Positions 26,299-36,139 of a stretch of 64,000 bases of DNA are shown piece after piece. The notes under the pieces are model-generated. The model had not been told where the DNA came from. It saw only the letters and a list, made by a program, of their open reading frames with translations, and ran no database searches. Source of the DNA: UBA12170 sp964293475. Lineage in GTDB: Bacteria; Bacteroidota; Bacteroidia; Bacteroidales; UBA12170. Made by a program: the position numbers and the translations under genes. Location of the stretch: NCBI GenBank assembly GCA_964293475.1, contig CAXYYJ010000004.1, positions 1-64,000 of the forward strand, in the 5' to 3' direction. The first letter of the stretch is position 1. Each line of letters begins with the position of its first letter.

Positions 26299-27207
26299 AT
26301 GAAAAATATACTCATCACCGGGGGGACTGGATTGGTTGGCAGCCACCTGGCCAATTACCTGAAATCATTAAATTATAATATTGCGGTTTTGTCGCGCCAA
26401 AGGAATTCCGGTGCTGACAAATCGTTTTACTGGGATTACGAAAAAGGTGAAATGGATGCCGAGGCCATTGATTTTGCCGACATTATAATTCATTTGGTGG
26501 GGGAAAATGTTTCGGCCAAAAAGTGGACAAGCGAGCAAAAGAAAAGAATAGTCGACAGCAGAACCAAAACCACCGAATTGCTTTTTAGAACCATAGAGTC
26601 AAGGCAAAAAAAGCTTGATGCCTTTATTTCGGCATCCGCCGTTGGGTATTATGGTAACAAAACAACCGAATCCATTTTTGCAGAATCTGACCTGCCAGGC
26701 CACGATTTTTTAGCACAAACGGTTGTAGATTGGGAGAAAGCAGTAAAAAAAATAGCATCATTAAGTATTCCCGTTACCATTCTTCGGCTTGGAGTGGTAA
26801 TGAGCTCTCAGGGAGGCGCTTTGCCTAAAATGCTGGCTCCGGTTAAATTAGGATTGGGAGCAGCTTTGGGAACAGGAAAACAATGGGTTCCCTGGATTCA
26901 TCTCGATGACTTGAGCAGAATGTTTGGATTTGTTTTAGAAAATTCTTTGAAAAGCAATCATCCACAGGGAGTTAAAATTTACAATGCCGTTGCGCCAACC
27001 CATATCAACAATGGGGACTTAATGCGCCAATTAGCCAAATTAACAGGGAAGCCTTTCTTTTTTCCTCCGGTTCCTGCCTTTGTTTTTCGTTTCATTTATG
27101 GTGAAATGGCTGATATATTGCTCCAGGGAAGCAGGGTTTCTGCCCATAAAATCTTGGATGAAGGGTTCGTATTTAATATCGATAAAATTCAAAAAATTCC
27201 CTTGTAA
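26299..27207 (+). CDS. TIGR01777-family NAD-dependent epimerase-like protein (YfcH-like)
   Basis: A 302-residue short-chain dehydrogenase/epimerase. The Rossmann glycine motif ITGGTGLVGSHLA (about 5-17) is intact. The family motifs IIHLVGENVSAKKW, SASAVGYYGN and VPWIHLDDL follow, and the C-terminal LLQGSRVSAHKI segment is typical of TIGR01777. E. coli YfcH is the best-known relative; activity is uncharacterised. It starts four bases after the MarR-like gene, so it is probably co-transcribed. An SDR function on sugars or flavonoid-like compounds should not be assumed. Confidence 0.92.
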   Translation: MKNILITGGTGLVGSHLANYLKSLNYNIAVLSRQRNSGADKSFYWDYEKGEMDAEAIDFADIIIHLVGENVSAKKWTSEQKKRIVDSRTKTTELLFRTIESRQKKLDAFISASAVGYYGNKTTESIFAESDLPGHDFLAQTVVDWEKAVKKIASLSIPVTILRLGVVMSSQGGALPKMLAPVKLGLGAALGTGKQWVPWIHLDDLSRMFGFVLENSLKSNHPQGVKIYNAVAPTHINNGDLMRQLAKLTGKPFFFPPVPAFVFRFIYGEMADILLQGSRVSAHKILDEGFVFNIDKIQKIPL

Positions 27208-27498
27208 AAATATCTTAAGATTTAACCAGTGAGTTGTGTTTTTAGGCACCATAAGCACTAAAGAAATCCCGCTAATTATTTTATTTTGAATACTATAGTG
27301 ATTTATATTCAGCGGTTATTTCCAATTTTTTAGTTTAACAATCTTTTCTGTCATCCACCTATAGTATTTATCGTTGAAATTAAATAGATTTGTGAAGAAA
27401 TTGGGCTAATCTAAATTTTCTTAACAATGTCAATCTGGTAGCCAAACCATGAGGCATTATGAATTTACTGGGTTTGATGCTCCTCAATAATAATAGGA
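27208..27498. other. Intergenic region before the P-type ATPase
   Basis: Nearly 300 bases with no gene. A ten-base inverted repeat (AATACTATAG at 27289-27298 and CTATAGTATT at 27359-27368) lies upstream of a -7-like TAGATTTG at 27385-27392. The implied leader is about 100 bases. No -33 box is clear. Confidence 0.4.
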
Positions 27499-30375
27499 AT
27501 GGAACAACATAAACAACTTCAAGGATTAACGAGTGAACAGGTTCTGGAAAGTCGCAGAATTCATGGGGAAAATATCCTCACGCCGCCTGAAAGAGAGCCT
27601 CTTTGGAAACTATTTCTGGAGAAATTTGAAGACCCCATTATACGGATTTTGCTGGTGGCAGCTTTCCTTTCGCTGGGCATTTCATTTGTTCACAACGAAT
27701 TTGCCGAAACCATTGGTATCTTTAGTGCCATTATTTTGGCTACCGGAGTCGCTTTTTGGTTTGAAATGGATGCCAACAGAAAATTCGATGTTTTAAATCA
27801 GGTGAACGATGATACCTTTTACAAAGTAGTGAGGGATGGCTCCATCATTGAAGTTTCGAAGAAAGATATAGTGGTGGGCGATGTGGTGGTTCTGGGAACT
27901 GGCGAAGAAGTGCCGGCCGATGGAGAACTTATAGAAGCTGTATCGTTGCATATCGACGAATCCTGTCTTACTGGCGAACCACTGATTGACAAAACTACCG
28001 ACCCACAGAAATTTCACAGCGAATCAACTTATCCATCCAACTGGGCCATGCGTGGAACCAATATTATGGATGGACATGGAACCATTATCGTTAGAAAAGT
28101 TGGCGACGAAACAGAATACGGAAAGGTTGCCGAGAAAGCCACCGAGCTCCACGGCGAAGTTACTCCGCTGAACAAACAGCTTGCCCGATTGGCCAAAATG
28201 ATTGGCGTGATTGGCTTCAGTCTGGCCGCTTTAACCTTTGCTACCTTATTTATAAAAGACCTTTTCCTGAGCAGCGAGAGTTACTCATTTACTCAGGTAT
28301 TCTCCATTCTTCTCGTCATTATTTCGGGTGCTGTTGCCCTTTCAAAAGTGTGGGTTCCCTTTATTTACGATGCCTTCGAAATGGCGGGAAAGGAAAAACA
28401 GTTGCCCAAGTCCATAGAAGAAGGAAGCTGGTTCCGTTGGGCCATTTATGGAATACTTACTTTTGGAATAATTGCCGGGGTTAGCTATCTCATCGGTATA
28501 AACCTGCTTTTACCCGAGTCGTGGGTCGGTTTGGAAGAAGCTGGAAGAATATTGCAATTCTTTATGGTGGCCGTAACTCTTATTGTTGTGGCAGTGCCCG
28601 AAGGTTTGCCCATGAGCGTAACATTGAGCCTTGCTTTGAGCATGCGCAGAATGTTGCAAAACAACAATTTAGTAAGGAAAATGCATGCCTGCGAAACCAT
28701 GGGGGCAACCACAGTTATTTGCACCGATAAAACCGGAACGCTCACCCAAAATCAAATGAATGTTTATCGAACCAATTTCTTTGGATTGAATGAACAAACC
28801 ATTCAAAATGATGAAGTTAGTAATCTTTTGAAAGAGAGTATTGCTGTAAACTCCACGGCTTATCTCGATTTTTCTGATGCTGCCAAAGTAAAAACTCTGG
28901 GAAATCCCACCGAAGCGGCCCTATTGCTTTGGCTTTATAAAAACGATATTGACTATCTTGAAATACGCCAAAAAACTGAAGTAATTGACCAGTTAACTTT
29001 CTCCACCGAAAGGAAATTCATGGCCACTCTGGTTCAATCACCCTTGTTGGGCAAGAAAGTGCTCTATGTTAAAGGAGCTCCAGAAATAGTGCTTCACAGA
29101 TCGGAGAAGGTTCGCTATGCCGACGGTGATAAATCTCCGTCAGCAGCTACTCCTATAATCAACGATTTGCTCCTTCAATATCAGAACCAGGCCATGAGGA
29201 CCTTGGGCTTTGCCTATGAAATTATTGAAGATGACAAACCAAGAATTCAAGACGGACAGCTCATTAATTCTCATTTAACTTATCTCGGCATTGTAGCCAT
29301 TTCCGATCCCATCAGAGCAGATGTTCCTGCTGCAGTGGATACTTGTGGACGGGCTGGAATCGATGTAAAGATTGTCACCGGCGACACCCCCGGAACTGCC
29401 AAGGAGATTGGAAGACAAATAGGAATCTGGGGAGAAAAAGATACCGACATCAACATCATCACCGGCATTGATTTCGGTGCTCTTACCGATGCCGAAGCTC
29501 AGGAAAGGGTGAAGCATTTGAAAATTATGTGCCGCGCCCGCCCCACCGATAAACAGCGACTGGTACAACTTCTGCAAAAAAACGGTTCCATTGTTGCCGT
29601 AACCGGCGATGGTACCAACGATGCGCCCGCGCTTAACTATGCACATGTGGGATTGAGTATGGGTTCCGGAACATCAGTAGCCAAGGAAGCCAGCGACATC
29701 ACCCTGCTTGATGATTCCTTCAATAGCATTGCTACGGCAGTGATGTGGGGGAGAAACCTGTATCAAAATATTCAGCGGTTCATTCTTTTTCAACTCACCA
29801 TCAACGTATCGGCTCTCTTGCTGGTATTGCTGGGATCCATTTTTGGTCATGAATTGCCGTTAACAGTAACGCAAATGCTCTGGGTTAACCTGATTATGGA
29901 TACGTTTGCCGCTGGTGCTTTGGCATCATTACCTCCCAATTGGGGAGTGATGCACGACAAACCCCGAAAAAACGAAGCCTTCATCATCACTAAGGCCATG
30001 CGTTTTCATATTCTGTTTGCCGGATTATTATTTGTAGCGATTCTTATGACTTTGCTTTACGTTTTTTCCGAAAATGGAGCCATCAGCCCCTACGATCTAT
30101 CACGGTTTTTTACCATTTTTGTAATGCTTCAATTTTGGAACCTGTTCAACGCCAAGGCTTATGCAACCGGAAAATCCGCCTTCAGAAACCTGGGAAACAG
30201 CAAAGGATTTATTTTTGTGGCCATTATTATCCTGATAGGTCAAATACTTATTGTTGAATTTGGCGGTGAAGTGTTCAGAACAGTTCCCATTGAGCTAAAA
30301 GACTGGTTAATCATCATTTTCGGTACTTCCCCGGTTCTCATCATCGGTGAGGTCATCAGATTGATAAAAAAGTAA
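27499..30375 (+). CDS. Calcium-transporting P-type ATPase (PMCA-like, type II)
   Basis: This 958-residue membrane cation pump has the phosphorylation motif CTDKTGTLT (D410), the actuator motif CLTGEP (near 157) and the hinge motif GDGTNDAPA (near 710). Membrane motifs VPEGLPM (M4), LTINVSALLL (M5) and NLIMDTFAAGALA (M6) fit PMCA-type Ca2+ ATPases. About ten helices are present. Calcium is the likely substrate; Mn2+ or Na+/K+ pumps share the fold and cannot be excluded. It is monocistronic by spacing. All catalytic motifs are intact. Confidence 0.9.
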   Translation: MEQHKQLQGLTSEQVLESRRIHGENILTPPEREPLWKLFLEKFEDPIIRILLVAAFLSLGISFVHNEFAETIGIFSAIILATGVAFWFEMDANRKFDVLNQVNDDTFYKVVRDGSIIEVSKKDIVVGDVVVLGTGEEVPADGELIEAVSLHIDESCLTGEPLIDKTTDPQKFHSESTYPSNWAMRGTNIMDGHGTIIVRKVGDETEYGKVAEKATELHGEVTPLNKQLARLAKMIGVIGFSLAALTFATLFIKDLFLSSESYSFTQVFSILLVIISGAVALSKVWVPFIYDAFEMAGKEKQLPKSIEEGSWFRWAIYGILTFGIIAGVSYLIGINLLLPESWVGLEEAGRILQFFMVAVTLIVVAVPEGLPMSVTLSLALSMRRMLQNNNLVRKMHACETMGATTVICTDKTGTLTQNQMNVYRTNFFGLNEQTIQNDEVSNLLKESIAVNSTAYLDFSDAAKVKTLGNPTEAALLLWLYKNDIDYLEIRQKTEVIDQLTFSTERKFMATLVQSPLLGKKVLYVKGAPEIVLHRSEKVRYADGDKSPSAATPIINDLLLQYQNQAMRTLGFAYEIIEDDKPRIQDGQLINSHLTYLGIVAISDPIRADVPAAVDTCGRAGIDVKIVTGDTPGTAKEIGRQIGIWGEKDTDINIITGIDFGALTDAEAQERVKHLKIMCRARPTDKQRLVQLLQKNGSIVAVTGDGTNDAPALNYAHVGLSMGSGTSVAKEASDITLLDDSFNSIATAVMWGRNLYQNIQRFILFQLTINVSALLLVLLGSIFGHELPLTVTQMLWVNLIMDTFAAGALASLPPNWGVMHDKPRKNEAFIITKAMRFHILFAGLLFVAILMTLLYVFSENGAISPYDLSRFFTIFVMLQFWNLFNAKAYATGKSAFRNLGNSKGFIFVAIIILIGQILIVEFGGEVFRTVPIELKDWLIIIFGTSPVLIIGEVIRLIKK

Positions 30376-30499
30376 ATTTGCAGCAATATTCCTCCCCGAA
30401 ATTTTTGGCATCATTATTGAAATTTAATCACAAGAACCAGCAAACTTGTCCAATGAACAAACGTGTTGGTGAATTTTAATAAATCAAAAACAACATCAT

Positions 30500-31441
30500 A
30501 TGAAAAAACTTTTTATCCTATTCAGTTTCACTATTATTAGTGCTTTTTCATGGGCTCAGTCATCGAATTTAATCCTGTTTACAGAAGATGGTGAGCGATT
30601 TTCGGTGGTTCTTAATGGAATATTGCAGAATTCGCAACCCGAAACCAATGTATTAATAACCGATTTGATAGCTCCAAGCTATAAGGTTAAAATCCTGTTT
30701 GCCAACCCCAACATTCCTGATTTAGATAAAACAATCTATTTTCAGGAGGCATACACTCAGGCTACTTACCGCATCATTCAAAACAAAAAAGGTGAATATA
30801 CCCTCAGGTTTTTTAATGCGGTGCCCATAGACCAGGCTCCACCAAGACTTCCATCGCAACAAGTAGTAATGTATACAACTACACCTGCTGTTGAAACTTC
30901 AGTAACACATACCACCACACAAACAACTGTGGTTGGCGATCCTTATGGAAATGAAAATGTGAATATGAATGTGAATATGGGAGGAGTGAACATGAATGTG
31001 AATGTGAATGCCGGCGGAAATACAGGAACCACCTATACCGAATCGCACACTGTTACCACCACAACCAGCAGTCAGACAGGAAATTATGGGGGGCAACCCA
31101 CCACAACTTATGTGCTTCCAGGTTATAGTGGCCCTTATGGTTGTCCTTATCCCATGTCGCAACGCGATTTTGCCGATGCCAAAAGAAGTATTGCCGATAA
31201 AAGCTTCAGCGACAGCCAGCTAAAAATGGCAAAACAAATCATCGATAGCAATTGCCTCCTTAGTTCTCAGGTAATGGAGTTAATGGAAATATTCACTTTT
31301 GAAGACACCAAACTCGAGCTGGCCAAATATGCCTATGGATATACTTTGGATTATGGTAACTATTATAAAGTAAACAATGCCTTCACCTTCGAATCATCAA
31401 TAGAAGAGCTCGATGAATATATCCGCTCATTTCACCGTTAA
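30500..31441 (+). CDS. DUF4476 exported protein with Asn/Val/Met-rich low-complexity region
   Basis: A 313-residue protein with a signal peptide (ends near SWA, about 20). An N-terminal beta domain (about 22-115) precedes a low-complexity linker (about 130-215). The linker is rich in Thr and has alternating N-V-N-M units near residues 150-172. The C-terminal DUF4476 domain (about 218-310) has FADAKRSIADKSFSDSQLK and LMEIFTFEDTKLELAKYAY. Function of the family is unknown; it occurs in animals and Bacteroidota. It stands alone between the P-type ATPase gene and the beta-galactosidase gene. Confidence 0.82.
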   Translation: MKKLFILFSFTIISAFSWAQSSNLILFTEDGERFSVVLNGILQNSQPETNVLITDLIAPSYKVKILFANPNIPDLDKTIYFQEAYTQATYRIIQNKKGEYTLRFFNAVPIDQAPPRLPSQQVVMYTTTPAVETSVTHTTTQTTVVGDPYGNENVNMNVNMGGVNMNVNVNAGGNTGTTYTESHTVTTTTSSQTGNYGGQPTTTYVLPGYSGPYGCPYPMSQRDFADAKRSIADKSFSDSQLKMAKQIIDSNCLLSSQVMELMEIFTFEDTKLELAKYAYGYTLDYGNYYKVNNAFTFESSIEELDEYIRSFHR

Positions 31442-31467
31442 TGGAAAAAAATATTAAAATAGTTTGT

Positions 31468-31503
31468 AAATCTGCTTGTTAACCGTTGTTTTCAAGCAGA
31501 TTT
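31468..31503 (+). terminator. Perfect 11-base hairpin after the DUF4476 gene, weak terminator candidate
   Basis: AAATCTGCTTG pairs exactly with CAAGCAGATTT across a 14-base loop. No long T tract follows on the plus strand; on the minus strand the flank is T-rich. It may act as a terminator or stabilise the 3' end. Confidence 0.5.
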
Positions 31504-31552
31504 GCTCATTTATAAAGTAAGCTTTTTAGTAGAACATTAATAATTATCACCC

Positions 31553-34500
31553 ATGAAATCAATTCAGTATTTGGCTCTTTTCTTTTTGGCTAATGGATTT
31601 TTGACAAGTTTTTCACAAGCTATTCCCGATTGGGAGAATCCAAAAGTAGTTCAGATAAACAAAGAAAAAACTCATGCCACATTTTATCCCTACGAAACAG
31701 TAGAACAGGCATTGAGTTTATCGCCTGATGAGTCGAAAATGGTCAAATCGCTCAATGGTGAATGGTTGTTTCATTGGAGTAAAAACCAGGAATCGCGGCC
31801 TGTTGATTTCTATAAACCCGATTTTAACCGCACTGACTGGAAGACAATTCCTGTGCCATCAAATTGGGAATTGCAAGGCTACGATGTGCCCATCTATGTA
31901 AATATTCCCTACGAATGGACAAAAAATCCTGTTCCACCCATTGTCCCCCGAAAATACAACCCCATTGGAAGTTATTATCGTGAATTTGAAGTAGATAGCT
32001 CGTGGATTAAAAAGAGTGTGTTCATTCATTTTGGGGCTGTTAAATCTGCATTTTACCTATGGGTTAACGGTGAAAAGGTGGGTTATAGTGAGGATAGCAA
32101 ACTTCCCGCCGAATTCGATATTACCAAATATGTTAAAGTTGGGAAAAATAGTGTGGCTGTGGAGGTTTATAGATGGAGCGATGGAAGCTATCTGGAGTGT
32201 CAGGATTTTTGGAGAATCAGCGGGATTGAGCGCGATGTGTACCTGGTGGCCCGTTCGCCCATTTTTGTCGAAGATTTTGAAGTACGCCCTTCACTAAACG
32301 ATGACTATTCAGTGGGTTATCTGGACTTAACCATCGATTTGGAAAACCGCAGCACTAAATTCTATAAGGAATCAATGATTATTGTCCGCATTTTTAGAAA
32401 TGGCGAGCAAATCAGAAAAACAATTCTCAGCGGAAAGCATTTCGATCCGGGACAAAAAACACAGGTTAAAAAGCAGTTGGAAATTTCTGCCCCCGATTTG
32501 TGGTCGGACGAGACACCAAATCTCTATGAAATTGTTTTGGAGCTCAAATATGGAATTTATCCAATGGAAGTTGTGAGTTCTCAATTCGGTTTCAGAGAAG
32601 TGGAGATTAAAAACAGTCAGCTGCTCGTCAACGGGAAAGCCATTCTGCTCAAAGGTACCAACCGACACGAGCACGATCCTATTACCGGCCACGTCATTAG
32701 TAAAGAAAGTATGCTCAAAGATATCGAGCTGCTCAAGAAGTTCAATATCAACGCAGTGCGAACCAGCCACTACCCCAACGATCCTTACTGGTATTCCCTC
32801 TGCGACAAATACGGCATTTATCTCATCGACGAAGCCAATATCGAAAGCCATGGCATGGGTTACAACCCTGACCGGACACTTGGCAATAATCCCGATTGGG
32901 AATTGCCCCATCTCGACAGGATTGAACGAATGATGGAGCGCGACAAGAATCATCCATCGGTTATCATCTGGTCCATGGGAAATGAAGCAGGTTTTGGGGT
33001 TAACTTTATCAAGGCTTCCAAACTGATGCATCAGATTGATCCTTACAGACCCGTTCACTATGAGCGTGCTGGCGAAGACTCGGCCACCGATATTGTTTGC
33101 CCCATGTATCCTTCCATCAATCATCTGAAAGAATATGTAAGTCGGGAACATTACCGCCCATTAATTATGTGCGAATATGCCCACGCCATGGGAAATTCCA
33201 CTGGGAATTTTAAAGAATACTGGGATTTAATCGAATCGGAGCCGCATTTGCAAGGTGGATTTATTTGGGATTGGGTGGATCAGGGATTTGAGAAAACCAC
33301 TGCCGATGGCCGGAAATACTATGCCTTTGGTGGAGACTATGGAACAGATACCATCCCCAGCGACAATAATTTCTGTCTCAACGGACTTGTTTATCCCGAC
33401 CGTACTCCAAAACCTGGATTGTACGAAGTGAAGAAAGTTTACCAATACATTAAGTTTAAACAAACAGGCAACTCGGTAAAAATCTTCAACAATTATAACT
33501 ACCGCAATCTCAATGAATTCTACTTTGATTGGGAGATAATTCAGGATGGAAGAGAAATTATGAATGGGCGGTTAGATATGTTCGCTGGTGGTCCAGGCGA
33601 TTCGGTGATTTTTAAAATACCGCTCAACGAGGTGTTAACCGAGCAGAACGTGGAATATTTTCTCACCATTTCGGCAAAGCAAAAACAGCAAAACGGATTG
33701 GTTCCTGCTGAGCACGAAGTGGCCTGGGAGCAGTTCGAAATGCCAAGTATGCGTGGATTTTCTTTCTCAAATTTGAAATCATTTCCGCCCATAACAATCA
33801 ATATCAACGATAGTTCTATTCAAATTGCTGCCACTCCATCGCAGTTTATTTTTAATAAAAAAACGGGTTATCTCAGCAGTTGGAAGGTTGAAGGGGAAGA
33901 ATTGCTCAATGAATCCCTGGGGCCACGTCCAAATTTTTGGCGCGGGATGACCGATAATGATTTTGGAAATGGTTTTCCTGCCCGTGCAGGATATTGGCGA
34001 AATGTTCCCGAAAAGCTGGTTTTAAAGGAATCAAATACCCGCAGCATTTCGAAACATGAGTTTCAAATAAAGAATATTTATGAGCTGCCCGGAAATGCCG
34101 GAGAGCTGCAAATGCAATACACCATTACTGCCAATGGGGAGTTGTATCTGCAACAGAATCTGAAATTTAATCAATCCATCGACTTGCCTGAATTGCCAAA
34201 ATGGGGGTTAAGCATGGAGCTGAAAACAGATTTTGACGATGTGACCTGGTATGGCCGCGGACCCAACGAAAACTATTGGGACAGGAAAACAGGCTCCAGA
34301 TTTGGAATCTATCAATCAGACCCCAAGAGTCTTTACGAACCCTATATTCGCCCGCAGGAAAATGGAAACAGAACCGATGTGCGCTGGGCTGCCCTGAGAA
34401 ACGACCGCGTTGGCGTGCTCATTTCCGGCTTCCCCGATTTCGACTTTAGTGCACTGAACTTTAGGGAGTTTGATTTCGATCAGCCCGATAAAAAGAAAAA

Positions 34501-35227
34501 CAAGCACACCAGCCATATTTCTCCCGGCGATTATGTTGTTGTGGATATGGATTTCAGACAAACGGGAGTTGCCGGCGACGATAGCTGGTGGAGCCGTGCT
34601 CATCCTGAGTATACGCTCTATCCCGGTGATTATTGTTATGCAGTGCGAATGGCTCCCATTTCAAAGAAGCAAACCGATTTAAATCCGGTTTATAAAATCA
34701 GGCCGCTCATGCAAACCGAAATGTGCCAACGCCCCGACGACGATTATTTTCGAAAAAAAATAACAGCAAAACATAAAGCATTGGGTAAAAAGGTCACTGT
34801 AAAAGGTCAGGTTGCCGATTGGTATTCAGCTGGCGGAAAGGGTGCACTAACCGATGGTTACATTGGAACTCAAAACTATGGCGACGACCATTGGCAGGCT
34901 TATTACAATCAGGAGGTGGAGTTGGTTCTCGATATGGAAAATATTGTTCTGGCAAGCGAATTAAAAATGAACTTTCTGAAAGATGCGGAGAATGGTTTCT
35001 TCTTACCCGCTCAAATTCAGGTTTTTGTGAGTGCAGATGGCCAGAATTACGAGCCGATTGAGGGTTCAATGAGCGAAATAAAAGACCGGAAGCAACAGGT
35101 TTGCGAGTTTCGTGCCCCTTTTGCTGACAGGAAATTCCGATTTGTCAAAATGACTATTCAGCCCGTTCAACCCACCGAGACAAATAAAAACCCCGCTTTT
35201 ATGGTGGATGAGTTTGTGGTGGAGTAG
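31553..35227 (+). CDS. Secreted GH2 beta-galactosidase with C-terminal F5/8C-like domain
   Basis: A 1224-residue glycoside hydrolase family 2 enzyme with a signal peptide (about 1-23). It has the LacZ domain order: jelly roll (about 50-225), immunoglobulin-like, TIM barrel (about 330-620), second immunoglobulin-like domain and the large beta-sandwich (about 790-1060). The acid/base glutamate is in WSMGNEAG (about E478) and the nucleophile in MCEYAHAMGN (about E541). Unlike E. coli LacZ (1023), a C-terminal extension (about 1070-1224) resembles a discoidin (F5/8 type C) carbohydrate-binding domain. It likely hydrolyses beta-galactosides in the periplasm or outside. No SusCD pair is nearby. Confidence 0.93.
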   Translation: MKSIQYLALFFLANGFLTSFSQAIPDWENPKVVQINKEKTHATFYPYETVEQALSLSPDESKMVKSLNGEWLFHWSKNQESRPVDFYKPDFNRTDWKTIPVPSNWELQGYDVPIYVNIPYEWTKNPVPPIVPRKYNPIGSYYREFEVDSSWIKKSVFIHFGAVKSAFYLWVNGEKVGYSEDSKLPAEFDITKYVKVGKNSVAVEVYRWSDGSYLECQDFWRISGIERDVYLVARSPIFVEDFEVRPSLNDDYSVGYLDLTIDLENRSTKFYKESMIIVRIFRNGEQIRKTILSGKHFDPGQKTQVKKQLEISAPDLWSDETPNLYEIVLELKYGIYPMEVVSSQFGFREVEIKNSQLLVNGKAILLKGTNRHEHDPITGHVISKESMLKDIELLKKFNINAVRTSHYPNDPYWYSLCDKYGIYLIDEANIESHGMGYNPDRTLGNNPDWELPHLDRIERMMERDKNHPSVIIWSMGNEAGFGVNFIKASKLMHQIDPYRPVHYERAGEDSATDIVCPMYPSINHLKEYVSREHYRPLIMCEYAHAMGNSTGNFKEYWDLIESEPHLQGGFIWDWVDQGFEKTTADGRKYYAFGGDYGTDTIPSDNNFCLNGLVYPDRTPKPGLYEVKKVYQYIKFKQTGNSVKIFNNYNYRNLNEFYFDWEIIQDGREIMNGRLDMFAGGPGDSVIFKIPLNEVLTEQNVEYFLTISAKQKQQNGLVPAEHEVAWEQFEMPSMRGFSFSNLKSFPPITININDSSIQIAATPSQFIFNKKTGYLSSWKVEGEELLNESLGPRPNFWRGMTDNDFGNGFPARAGYWRNVPEKLVLKESNTRSISKHEFQIKNIYELPGNAGELQMQYTITANGELYLQQNLKFNQSIDLPELPKWGLSMELKTDFDDVTWYGRGPNENYWDRKTGSRFGIYQSDPKSLYEPYIRPQENGNRTDVRWAALRNDRVGVLISGFPDFDFSALNFREFDFDQPDKKKNKHTSHISPGDYVVVDMDFRQTGVAGDDSWWSRAHPEYTLYPGDYCYAVRMAPISKKQTDLNPVYKIRPLMQTEMCQRPDDDYFRKKITAKHKALGKKVTVKGQVADWYSAGGKGALTDGYIGTQNYGDDHWQAYYNQEVELVLDMENIVLASELKMNFLKDAENGFFLPAQIQVFVSADGQNYEPIEGSMSEIKDRKQQVCEFRAPFADRKFRFVKMTIQPVQPTETNKNPAFMVDEFVVE

Positions 35228-35353
35228 ACCATGATTTAAATTGTTGATTCGCTTCAAAGCTACCGAAAACCTAACTTGTGCTTTGTTTTTGGGTATTCCT
35301 CGTATTCGTTATCAACTAAAGTTTTCTGACCTTTGCAATGTAGCAAACGGTCT

Positions 35354-36046
35354 ATGAGAAAACAAGATATCATTTTCATTCTATTCGTGGCAGTACTTTT
35401 CTTGCCCTTTTTTGTGAGCACTGAAGCTTATGAAAGCTATATCAGTATGAATCAAAGCCACGGAATGGTGATGAGTTTTATCAAGTTTGCCATCCTGGCC
35501 ACCATGGGCGAAATGATTGGCCTTCGCATACGATCGGGCAAATATTATTACAAAGGATTCGGAATTCTGCCAAGAGCCATTGTGTGGGGGTTTTTGGGGT
35601 TGACCATAAAATTTGCTTTCGTTGTTTTTACCAGCGGAGTGCCTGTTTTTCTCAACTATATGGGATACGCTGATGCCACAGCCATCATTCAGGGTGGACT
35701 TTCTCCAGCCAAAATCTGGGTGGCTTTTTGCATCAGCGCTGCCATGAACCTGATTTATGCACCGGTTATGATGACTCTGCATAAGATTACAGATATGCAC
35801 ATCATCAGCAATGGCGGAACATTAAAAGGGTTTTTAACCCCTATTTTGTTCCGAAAACATTTTGTAAATTTAGATTGGAACGTTCAGTGGAATTTTGTTT
35901 TTAAGAAAACCATTCCATTTTTCTGGATACCTGCCCATACCATTACATTTTTGCTACCTGCCGATTTTCAGGTGCTCTTTGCAGCGGTTTTGGGCATTGC
36001 ACTGGGAACCATATTGGCCGTTGCCGGAATGAAAAAGAAGAGTTAA
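35354..36046 (+). CDS. Integral membrane protein, possibly Mpv17/PMP22-like
   Basis: A 230-residue protein with about five to six hydrophobic helices. The start MRKQ at 35354 is preferred over an in-frame ATG at 35333, whose extra seven residues are not family-like. The C-terminal stretch NLDWNVQWNFVFKKTIPFFW recalls Mpv17/PMP22 proteins, but the match is by eye and weak. No catalytic motif is seen. It precedes the frameshifted aminotransferase gene by 93 bases with a short GTATC-GAAA-GATAC hairpin (36077-36090) between. Function is unknown. Confidence 0.6.
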   Translation: MRKQDIIFILFVAVLFLPFFVSTEAYESYISMNQSHGMVMSFIKFAILATMGEMIGLRIRSGKYYYKGFGILPRAIVWGFLGLTIKFAFVVFTSGVPVFLNYMGYADATAIIQGGLSPAKIWVAFCISAAMNLIYAPVMMTLHKITDMHIISNGGTLKGFLTPILFRKHFVNLDWNVQWNFVFKKTIPFFWIPAHTITFLLPADFQVLFAAVLGIALGTILAVAGMKKKS

Positions 36047-36139
36047 AACTAAAAAAATGATAAAATAGTAAATGGGGTATCGAAAGATACTTCATGTTGC
36101 CAACTAAATAAAAATTATTCATCCTAAAAAGTCGACACT

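Noticed and set aside
36077..36090. GTATC-GAAA-GATAC hairpin as terminator
   Set aside because: Short five-base stem with no T tract after it; left as a note only.
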